Source: CAYLPJ01 sp964385465 (GTDB taxonomy: Bacteria; Planctomycetota; Phycisphaerae; SM23-33). From it: DNA of 64,000 nt. The stretch covers positions 69,027-133,026 of the forward strand of contig CAYLPJ010000008.1 in NCBI GenBank assembly GCA_964385465.1, read 5' to 3'. The notes beneath the pieces are model-generated. The model was not told where the DNA came from, ran no database searches, and saw only the letters and a list, made by a program, of their open reading frames with translations. The position numbers and the translations under genes are program-made. This document shows positions 9,601 to 21,600 of the stretch, piece after piece (position 1 is the first letter of the stretch; the number at the start of each line of letters is the position of its first letter).

Positions 9601-12600
9601 GGCTCCCGCTCGCCCAACGAGGTCGAGCTCGGCGGCGTGACCCTCCAGGCCGCCATGATGGGCCAGGACATCGCCCTCGGCCGCGACAGCGACCCCAACG
9701 TCGTCACCGACATCTACGACAGCGTGAAGCTGGGCGTCTGGTCCCGCGGGAACTTCCGCGACACCGGCGACGTGGACATCCGGGGCACGATGACGGACCT
9801 CGACGACACGGGCATCGAGATCGACCTCAACGGCCTGAACGTCCGGGTCAACACCGACGCCAACTTCATGACCACCGACACCGACACCGGCGTGAAGATC
9901 ACCGGCGACGGGTGGATGAACCTCAACGGCCAGGCGGCCGGCACGTGGACGGTGATGCGCCGCGAGGGCGATCCGACCACGGGCAACCGGTGGGACACGG
10001 TGGCGGACTTCAACAACTCCAACGCCCTCGGCGCCGGGCAGACGCTGCACGTCGGCGGCGGGCGCTTCCGCCTCGACGCGCAGCTCGACCCCAACGCCAC
10101 GGTCGTCCTGGAGAAGGACGGGCAACTGTTCCTCCACGACCGCCGCGTGGACCGCGGCAACGTCGTCGTCAAGCCCGGGGCCCTGGTCTTCACCGACGAC
10201 GGCGACGACTTCACCCAGGCCGACGCCAACTGGACCTGGGAGACCGGCTCGATCTTCTACACCCGGCGGGAGAACGTCGATCCCATCGCGGCCGGCTGGC
10301 CGATGAACACGACGATCGTCTTCGACCACCAGGACCGCAACCACTACACCGGCGACTTCCGCCTCCAGGACGGCGCGGTCCTCCAGACCAGCCAGTGGGA
10401 CAACGTCCTGCTGGACAACGTCGGCGACGGCAACGACATCCTGGTCGATCAGAACGCCGGCCCCGGCGCGAAGATCGGCCTGGCGGCCTTCGAGGATCAG
10501 TCGCTGGTCATCAAGACCACCTTCGACACGCAGGTCGATCCCAACGGCATCCCCGGCGACGGCGACGAGTACCTCCTCGACCTCGTCGTGGGCCATACCG
10601 AGCCCACCGCGACCGGCCAGGGCAACGCCTACAACGACCAGCGGCGGTCGATCACCTACGCCAACCCGGCCCGCAACAGCCGCGTGGCCCTCGAGCCCGG
10701 CGACGGCGAGTACGTCCGCGTCGGCAACATCGAGCTGCGCCAGGGCCAGCTTCAGTTCCGCAACGGCAGCAAGCTCGAGCCGGGCAAGACCGTCACGATG
10801 ACCGACGGGACGATCGGCGCCGAGCTGCACGTCTTCAGCGGCTCCGACGGCAACAGCGACGACTTCTGGACCGACGGGTCCATCATCGTCGGCGGCGGAA
10901 ACGGCGTCGAGGTCCGCGTCGACCGAGGCTCGACCACCGGCGACAACTCCGGCGTGGCCAACTACAACAAGATGAGCACCCCGGTGACCGTCGTGGCCGA
11001 CGCCAACGCCGACAGCACCGACGCGATCCTGTACTCCAACCGCCACGGCAACAACGCCCCGTGGTGGTGGGGCCAGGCCCACATGGCCGACGTGACCCTT
11101 TCCGACGGCGCGAAGGTCATCGCCGAGCGGCGCAGCGACAGCCACCTGATGCTGGACCTGACGCTCGACGGCAACAGCCGGATCATCAACAGCGGCAGCA
11201 ACGACAACTTCCTGAGCTTCGGCCACATCGGCGGCGCCGGCCGGCTCGACGTGGAAATGGGCAACGACCGCCTCCGCCTGATCGGCTCGCTGGCCCCCGA
11301 CGTCACCGTGGCGGTCAACGGGAACGACCCGATCCGCCTGACCGACCAGACCCACGGCGACATGGGCCTCCGCGGGCGGGACATCGGCTACGACCAGGGC
11401 TTCCGCTTCAACGGCGGGACGCTGATCATCACCGGCAACGCCAACCTGACCGAGGATATCCAGGACCCCGACCCCACCGGGGCGATCGTCTTCCGCGGCC
11501 GGACCGGGGACAACAACGGCCCGCAGTTCCGCGGCAACGAGTCCGGCGGGACCTGGGGCCAGGACTTCTCGATCACGTTGGACAAGCCCGGCAGCAACCC
11601 CGGTGGGGCGCTGCGCGATCTGACGAACAACGGCTACATCTCGGCGGAGTTCCACGTCGACGATTACCCCGCGGGCACCCCCGAGGTCGTCAGTACCTAC
11701 GTCGGTGAGTACCGTGTCACCGAGGATACCTACGCCTGGATCCGCACCCGCAGAGGGTCGGCCCCGGACACCTCCGAGGAAGGCCTCCTCCACATGACCA
11801 ATGTCGTCCTGGAGGCCAACTCCGTGGTGTTGCTGGCCGAGGCCGACAACACGCGGATGAAGGTCGAGGGCCGGCTCGAAGGCGATGCGGCCATCTACAA
11901 CGACAACGGCGGGACCCAGGGCTCCGACCCCATCGACTCCCTCGGGGACTGGACCGGCCCGCACACCCTGACGATCTTCGGCGCCGACTGGCGGTCCGTC
12001 ACGACGTACGTCGACGGCGCGATCACCACCGACGGCCTGACCGTCAAGATGGTTGGCAACAGTGACGTCATGATGCGGAGCGGCTCGGCCGTCGACGTGG
12101 GCACCTTCACCGTCGATTCCGAGGCCGGCAGCGGCATCGTCTTCCAGTCCGGCTCGTCGGTCGACGCCGACGTGACGAACTTCGCCAGCGGCACCGCCTC
12201 GTTCTACAGCGGGCAGGTCGCCAACCTCGGCGACACGACGTTCGGCTTCGTGCCCAGCTTCGGCGACGCGACGATCAACATCGCCGACGCCACGTTCAAC
12301 ACGGCGATGGACCTGACCGCGTTTAACGGCACGATGACCGGCTCGGGCACGGTCAACGCCGACGTGACCCTCGCCAACGCCTCCGCCCTCGGCACCGACT
12401 GGACGGTCAGCAGCGGCAACACGCTGAACGTCGTCGGGCGCAGCGGCTCGGCCGGGACGGACAGCTTCACCCTCCAGGGCGGCACCCTCGACGTGAAGGT
12501 CAACGGCGACGCCATCATCGGCACCCCGGCCGACCTGAACGTCCACGGCACGGGCAACGCGCTGGGCGTCGACCGCGAGGACCCCGAGGGCCTGACCGAC

Positions 12601-15600
12601 AAGACCCTCGCGTTCGACGCGCTGACGCTCGGCGACGGCACGAGCGCGGCCGCCAGCCTCGAGGTCGCCGGCGCCAACGACTACAACGTCGCGTTCTCCT
12701 CGACGACGATCGACACGGGCAGCTCCAACGCCCAGATCGACTTCGTGGACGCCAACACCAACGCCGACCTCGGCGCGGTGACCTTCAACGCCGGCGTGGA
12801 CCTGACCATCAGCAACAAGGCCGGCTCGCTGACCACGCTGGGCGCCCTGACGGGCCCGGCGGGCTCCGACGTGGTGGTTGCCTCCACCAGCGAGGGGCAG
12901 GTCAAGCTCAGCCCCTCCACGCCGGGCGCGTGGAACGGCAAGGTGACGATCTACGCCGGCGGGCTGGTCGTGGACCAGAACCTCACCGGCTACGGCCTCG
13001 TCGGCGGCGAGCCCAGCGTCCTCGTCGACAGCGGGCTGACCGACGTGACCTACGACGGCTCCAACGGGCCGATTGACATGTCGGCCTTCAGCGTCGTGGA
13101 CCTCCGCCTCGCCGCCGACATGGCCGGGGCGACCGCGCCGGTGGGCTACTTCTTCGGCGCGCTGGAAGATGACGTCATCCTCGCCAGCAGCATCGACAGC
13201 TCCTTCGCCCAGGCCGGGCGCACCGACGTGCAGCTCGACGGGGCGAACATGTACGCCGAGGTCGCCGGCGTGGACTTCGCCGCCGACATCGACTTCGTCG
13301 ACTTCGCCGGCGAGGTGACCTTCGGCCTCGACGCCAACGCCGAGGACTTCGAGGTCAGCGGCGCCATCTCCGGCACCAGCGACCTCCGCAAGGTCGGCAG
13401 CGAGACCCTCACCCTCAGCGGCGACAACAGCTTCTCCGGCGACACCATCGTCGACGAGGGCACCATCGTCATGGGCCACGCCAACGCCTTCGGCGGCGTC
13501 GGAAACGCCGTGACCCTCAACGACGGCACGACGCTCGTCGTCGATGCCAACAACGCCAACCTCGGCAACGTCGCCCTCACGATGAACGCCGCCAGCTTCC
13601 TCGAAGTCAACGCCCTCGGCGTGGACCTCTCCACCGTCAGCGTCGGCACCAACACGCTGACCATCCGCAGCTCGATGGAAGGCGGCGCCGCCCCGGCCGA
13701 CGTGCCGGGCCGCACCGTCCTCGATACCGACACGCTGCACGGCGACTACGAGCTGGTCCTCGACAACACCATCCAGGTCCTCCGGGACGTCCAGGTCGCC
13801 AACGTCGCCGACGGCACCGGCGGCAGCGTCACCTTCGAGGACGGCGGGCACACGCTCGAGATCGACGGCAACGTCACACTCGGCGGGCCCCGCGACTGGA
13901 CCGTCGCCGACGACATGACCGTCCAGTTCGACGGCGACATCCTCGGCGGGCAGGACCTCACCAAGCTCGGGCTCGGCACGCTGGTGCTCAACGGCACCAA
14001 CGCGCTGAACTCGCTCACCGTCGGCGCAAGCCCCGGCGGCATGGTCGTCGTCGGCTCCGCCGCCGCCGCTCCCGCCGCCGCAGACAGCGTCACCATCAAC
14101 CAGTCCAGCCTCTACACCGTCGAGGAGCCCAACTGGGCCTACACCGAGGTGGACATGGCCGCCAGCAACGGCGTGCTCGCCCTCTCCCGGGACAGCGACG
14201 CCAACTACACCTTCTCCTCGGCCAAGCTCTCCCTCGGCGCCTACGCCGACAGCACCTACAGCGGCGACCTGACGCCCGCCGGCGACGGCTTCGTCTTCGG
14301 CGGCGGCGAGGGCAACCTGACCCTCGACACCGCCCTCTCGGCCGGCAGCGAGGCCCGCTTCGGCTGGCAGGCCGGCAGCGACGCCAACCAGGACCCCCTC
14401 CCCGAGGGCAAGGTCATCCTCGCACAGAACACCGCCCTGGACGGCAACGTGCACATCAACACGTCCGTCCGCTTCTCCAACGGCGACCAGAACGGCCCGT
14501 TCCAGAACGTCGATGAGACGGCCGGGCAGTTCGTCTACGTCAACGAGGGCGGTGCCATCGACCTCTTCGAGGGCTGGGACGCCCCCTCCCGGGGCAACAT
14601 CGTGATGAACGGCGGCGGCGTCTCGGACGTCGGCAGCTTCCTGGACAGCATCCAGCTCGGCGCCCTGTTCGCCGACGGCGACGCCTACGTGCTGGGCAGC
14701 GAATTCGCCGGCAACACGGACGTCCTCGAAGGCGCCCTGTCCAACGCCGGCTCCAACCTCGTCAAGGTCGGCAGCAACCAGGTCACCCTCCAGGCCGGCC
14801 AGACCTACGGCGGCGGGATCACCGAGGTCCGCGAGGGCCTGCTGACCGCCTTGGCGCCCAACAGCCTCGGCACCACGACCGACCTCCAGGTCGCCGAAGG
14901 CGCCCGGGTCCACTTCGCCACCGGCGGGACCTACGCCGGCAAGGCCACACTCAAGGGCACGCTGAGCACCGACGAGAGCCTGGCCATCCAGCCGGCCTCC
15001 GGCGACAGCCTCGTCCTCGACGGCGGCGCGCCCGTCCTCACCGTCGCCGCCGACAAGACCCTCACCCTCCGCCAGATCACCGGCGATACGACCCCCACGA
15101 CGGTCACGCTGGACGGCCCCGGCCGCGTACGACTCAGCGGCACCGCCGGCGGCAGCAGCATGAGCATGACCAGCTTCCGCGTCGAGAACGGCGTGCTGCG
15201 GTCGCAACTGGCCGACGGAAACGCCGGCCTGGCCGACACCGATCAGGTGATTCTCGCCGGCGGCACGCTGAGCCTCCAGCCGGGCGTCAGCAACCCGATC
15301 GAGTACCTCGACTTCAGCGACGTCACCGGCATCGCCTTCAACGGCAGCGCCAACCAGCAGGGCGACGAGCTCCAGTTGACCCCCGCCACCAACGGCCAGG
15401 CCGGCAGTGCCTGGGTGATCGAGAAGCACGCGATCGACCAGGACTTCGAGGTCGAGTACGTCTTCGAGATCTTCGGCGGCTCGAACACCGCCGACGGCAT
15501 GACGTTCGTGATGCAGAACGATTCCGACGGCACCAGCGCCCTGGGCGGCAGCGGCGGGGACTTCGGTTACCGCAGCGGCGCCGCCGACAACAGCGTCGCC

Positions 15601-18600
15601 CTCGTCTGGCAGACCTGGACGAACGACGACCTGGAGCTCTGGATCGACGACAGCGAGATCGTCTCGATGGGCATGCCCGGCCAGGCGGAGAACCGGGAGT
15701 ACACCGTCCGGCTGGCCTACGACGCCGGCGATGAGCTCCTGGAGGTCTTCTTCGACGGCTCCGAGACGCCCTACCTCAGCCACAGCATCAACCTCGCCGC
15801 CGAGCTCGGCGATTCCGACGCATGGTTCGGCTACACCGCCGGCACGGGCGGCAGCAACGGCGCCCACCACGTCAAGAGCCTGGTCACCACCATGGGCGGC
15901 GGCGGCGGGTACACCAGCGACATCCGCTTCGAGAGCAGCTCGGCCATCGAGGTCGACAACGAGCTCCAGACCACGCTGGGCGCCCTGACGGTCGCCGGCG
16001 ACGGCGAGCTGACCATCGACGGCGGCATCGACTTCACCGGCGGGACGACCATCGAGTCCGGCGTGAGCAGCTTCCGGCTGAACACCGCGGTTCCCGAGGT
16101 CGTCACCGAGCTCGGCCCCGTCGCCAAGGCCGCGCCGGGCGCCCTGACCATCACCAAGGCCGGGCCCGGCTTGGCCACGATGGACGCCGGCGGGACGCTG
16201 GACAGCGACACCGTCGTGGTCATCGAGTCCGGCGAGGTGACCGCCAAGTACGAGTACGGCGTCGGCTCGGCCCTCGGCGACGCCGACGTGGTCATGCAGG
16301 ACGGCACCACGATCAACCTGAACGCCACGCGGAACGCGTTCTTCTCGGAGAGGGAAGGCCTCGACGCAGGCATCTTCTTCGGCGAGAACAACGACAACAA
16401 CATGTACTTCGACGGGGCGACCTACGAGGTTGCCTCGGGTCGGCCGTTCACCGGCAGCCTGGGCCTGTTGGCCGACACGCCGGAAGCGACCGCCGTCCAG
16501 ATCGGCGAGATCAACTACAACGGCAACTTCGGCACGCTGTTCACCGACCTCGGCGAGGACTGGAGGGGCGATCAGTTCGCGGTCCTGTGGACCGGCAACT
16601 TCTCCACCCCTGTCGGCAAGGACGGCACGTACAACTTCCGGTGGCAGAACGACGACCGCGGCTTCGTCTACATCGACATCAACGACGACGGCGTGTTCAC
16701 CGCCGACGAGCGCCGCGCAGGCGGCGTGACCGGCCACGGCGGCGATACCGACTTCGCCCTCCTCGGCGGGCAGACGTACAATATCGCCATGATGTCCCGC
16801 GAGGGCGGCGGCGGCGAGACCGCCAACTTCTGGGTCACCGTGCCCGGCGAGAGCGAGATCCGCGTCGATCCGTCGGCCAATCCCGAGATGTGGAGCCGCA
16901 CCGCCCCGACCGACGACCCCGGCGTCTACGCCGGCACCTTCACGATCGAGGCCGCCGCGACGGTCGACGTCGACGGCACGGCGTTCGTCAACGGCATGGT
17001 CCTCGAGGACGGGGCGGCCCTGACCGTCACCGGCTCGGACGACGGCGACCTCCGCCTGCCCGACGTCGGCTTCGACGCGATGGGCAACGCCGGCACGGTC
17101 ACCGCCACGCTGGACACCCCGACCGGCGCCGACATCTCCATCCAGAAGATCACCCAGGCGGCCGGCGCGGCCGGCACGACGGTGACCAAGACCGGCAGCG
17201 GCTACGTGATGTTCGACGGCGTCGGTGCCGACTCGACGGACGCCAACCTGCTGCTGGACATCGAGGAAGGCACGCTGGGCGTGGTCCTCGACGGCAGCGT
17301 CAGCCCGGACGAGGGCGCGCTGCTGGGCGCCGGCTTCCAGATCGACGGCGGGACGCTGCTTCTCAACAGCGCCAGCAACTTCGACGCCACGTTCGACAAC
17401 GCCATCGAGATCACCGCCAACGGCGGCTCGATCGCGTCCTACAGCTACGCAAGCGGCGAGGCGACCGGGCCGGTGACCATCACCTTCCCCAACGCCCAGA
17501 TGATCCCCACCGGGGCGCTGCTGACGCTGGCCCCGCTTGACGACGAGGACGAGACCTTCGCCTACGTCTTCGAGTCCGATATGACCGGCGGCGACGTCGA
17601 GATCGTCACCGGAGGCTCGGTGACCATCGACGCCAACGCCACCCTCGAGGACACCGACCTCGTCCACGGCGAGCTGAACGTCAGCGGCGACTTCGCTGCC
17701 GACAGCCTCGACGTCTCGCTGACCAGCAACTTCACCAACGGCGCGGGCGCGGCCATCGGCACCACCGAGGTGCTGGGCACGGCCACCTTCGACGCCGACC
17801 TGGCGATCGGCACGTCCTTCACCGTCAACGACAACGACGTCGCGGACGTGGACGTCGCCGGCAACGTCTCCGGCGGCGACCTGACTGTCGCGGCCGGGCT
17901 GATGGACATCGCCGGGGACGCCAACGTCGGCGCCCTGGCGGCGACCGGCGGTCTGCTGACCATCGGCGACGCCGGGCGAATCACCGGCGCCACGTCGGTC
18001 ACGCTGGACACCAAGGGCGGCCTGTCGGTCAACGACCCGAACGCCCTGGTGGGCACGCCGGCGTTCACCATCTCCGGCGGCACCGACGCCGACGGCCGCG
18101 CCGACGGCGGCTGGCTCCAGCTCCGCGGCGCCCAGAACCCCGACGCGGTCACGGAGATCACCGTCGCCGACGGCGGGGCCCTGACCGGCGAGCTGGGCGA
18201 CCTGGTGATCGGCACCGATGTCATCTTCCAGGACGGCGCCATCTTCGGCACGGCCGGCGGCCACCGCGAGCCCAACGAGACCGAGCTCGGCAGCGGCGTG
18301 AATCTCGTCGCCGCCGTGCTGGGCGACGATCCGGCCCGCGTCATCAACGTCGGCGAGGACGCCAACTCCGACACCGACATCTACAGCGGCCTGATCTACG
18401 GGCCCTGGAGCCGCAACAACCACCGCGACCTCAACGCCCGCACCTTCGAGGGCACCGTCAACGACCTCGACGGCGAGGGCATCCTGGTCGACCTCAACGG
18501 CCACACCGCAACGTGGGCCGACGACGCCAGCTTCTCGACCGCCAACACGACCACCGGCGTGGACATCTCCAACGCCGGAACCCTCACCATCGACGGCACC

Positions 18601-21600
18601 CTCGACGGTTCCTGGACCACCCTCCGGCGGACCGGCACGCAGGCCGAGTCCATGGCCGGCTGGAACGGGCGCATCCTCGACCTCAGCGGCGCGACCGTCC
18701 AGAACGGCCGGACCGTCCACGTCGGCGAGGGCCTGGTCTACCTCGGCACCAACGACGACGTCCTCGAGCCCAACGCCACCCTCGTGCTGGAGGAAGGCGC
18801 CAACCTCTCCATCCACGACGACAACCTGGACATCAACCAGGGCAGCGTGGTGGTCAAGGAAGGCGCGATGGTCTACATCGACCACAGCAACGCGCTCAAC
18901 GACGGCGCCGACTGGACCTGGGAGCAGGGCTCGATCTTCATGTTCCGCCAGGAGAACGTCGACCCCGTCGCCCAGAACTGGCCCATGCACGTCAAGATCG
19001 TCCCCGATCACCAAGACCGCGATTCCTGGCCCACCAAGTGGGAGTTCGAGACCGGCGCGTGGCTGATGACCTCCATGAGCGACGGCGTGCGGTGGCAGAA
19101 CGGCAACCCGGGCCTCGGCCTGGCCGGCACCTGGGACGCCAACGTCCCCATGCGACTGGCCGCCATGCCCGGCGAGACCCTCGACATGCGGGACTCGTTC
19201 GACACGACGGTCGATCCCAACGCCGCCGTCTCCGGCGACGAGAAGATCGTCGACATCACCGTCGGCGCCGTCGGCGAGATCGAGCACGTCAACGGCAACA
19301 TCTGGAACCTCGACCGCCTCTACCGCGTCAAGACCGAGGCCACCGGCCGCATGCTGTGGTCCACCCGCAGCGGCGAGACCGTCACCCTCGGCAACATCGA
19401 CGTCCTCAGCGGCGAGATGGAGATCGAGACCCGGGGCGGCAGCACGTTCACCGCCGGCGACATCGTCGCCAGCAACGGCGGGCACCTCCGCTTCGACGCC
19501 GACGGCGAAGTCCACGTCGGCTCGATCACCGTCGAGTGGGCCGACAACGCCTCCAGGCCCAGCGACAGCACCGCCGACCTGCGGTTCGACAAGTTCAGCA
19601 GCATCAACCAGGGCGGCCCGAGCATCGACGGGCCGATCATCTTCCGCGGCGACGAGCTGTGGATCGACAACGACACGTCCCAGGTCCACGATGCCCTCCA
19701 GGCCTCCGACCCCAACAACCACGTGGCCGACTACATCTCCATCGGCGGCCGGGCGCGGATGAACATGGAGTTCGACGCCCGCACCGGCACGGTGAAGCCG
19801 TGGAACGACCACGACGCCTACAGCCAGAGCAACATCATCGAGATCACCCAGCCGATCCGGTTCACGGATACGTTCATCCCGCCGGCCGGCAGCGGCGACG
19901 ACTACTGGGACTACAACCTCCGGACCCGCCGCGAGGGCGGCTCGGGGACCAACCACCTGTACTTCAGCGACATCACGCTGGAGGAGGGCGCCGTCCTCCG
20001 CGTCCGCGAGGACCGCGGGTCCCACACCTTCCTGGACCTGACGATCGACGGCAACGCCACGACGAGCGACTGGAATGCGTTCCGCGACCAGGCGAACGAT
20101 CCGGACCTCGTCAACATCACGCTCGGCGACACCCCCGCCGCCACGCTGCAACTCGGCGAGTTGGAGCACGAAACGGTCGATCACGACATCTACGGCACGG
20201 TCTCCGGCGGCGACGGCGACCTGACCGTCAAGCTGGTCAACGCCCGCGACATCCGCTTCCGCGGCGCCCGGGTCGGCACCGACGGCAGCAACGTCACGTT
20301 CGACATGACCGGCAACAGCCGCATCCTCATGTACGACGGCACGGCCATGGGGCCGAACACCGTGATCAACAACCTCGGCGCAGACTTCGACCCGACGTTC
20401 GTGGACTCGTTCATCGAGATCCGCACCGGCGAGGACGCCGGCGAGGACCCGCTCACCGGCGGGGCCATCCGCGTCAGCAGCGGCGAGGACGTCCGGTTCT
20501 TCATCGACGACACCGGGCTCGATGGCAACGTCCGGGTGTACACCACCGACACCGCCCTGACGGCCGTGGATGACGGCGACCCCGCCAGCCGGGACTTCTA
20601 CCTCCAGGCCGACCGGGCGGATCAAACCAACGGGTTCCGCCCGATCCTGCACGCCACCAACGTGCACATCGAGGAAGGCGCGACGCTGTACCCCGATGAC
20701 ACGGACAGCGCCGAACTGCTGCTGGACCTGGTCATGGACGGCAACGGCGTGGTGGACAACAGCGACGGCAACAACAAGATCCACTTCGGCACGATCAGCG
20801 GCCCGGGTGCGGTGGAGGTCACCGGCGGCAGCAACGCCTCGCTGATCGGCACGATCAACCCGGGCGCCGAGCTGATCTGGAACAACAGCAACACGCTGTT
20901 CCTGACCAACGAGCACGGCGCGGACCTCGGCATCGACGCCAACGCCGACCTCGGCTACGAGGCCGGCTACGCCCTGCCCGCCGGCGGGACGCTGGGCATC
21001 CAGAACGGCACGATCGACACCGGCACGCTGACGAGCCTCGGGTTCGGCAAGTTCCGCGTCCTCGGCAGCTCCTTCACGAGCGACGGCAACGCGATGATCG
21101 CCGACCTGTCGGAGATCGAGCTGGGCGGCGGGCGGCTCAACTTCCGCGACGACGCCAACTACACCTTCCCGATGCCCTTCACCGTCACCGGCCCGTCCAC
21201 CATGGACGTCCGGGCCATCAACGGCGGCGACCCCAACCAGGACGGCAAGCTGCACACCATCCCCTCGATGACCTTCGAGGCCGGCGGGGTGGTCTACAGC
21301 AGCGGCGACGGGCACACGGTCACCATCGACCAGGCCATCGTGGCCGCCGACGGCTCGGGCTCGCTGGGCGACAACAGCCAGACGAGCGTGACCGTCAACT
21401 CGCTGAGCAGCGGGAACAGCAACACCGAGATGAGCGTCTCGACCGGTACGGTGACCTTCAAGGACGCCGATGCCTTCACCGGCAAGATGAGCGTCACCCA
21501 GGGCGCCACCGGGGCCTTCCAGCCGGACGGCTCGCCCCTGAGCTTCAACGGCTCGGAGGTCGAGGCCCTCGGCACGGTGGAGTTCCAGGCCGGCACGACC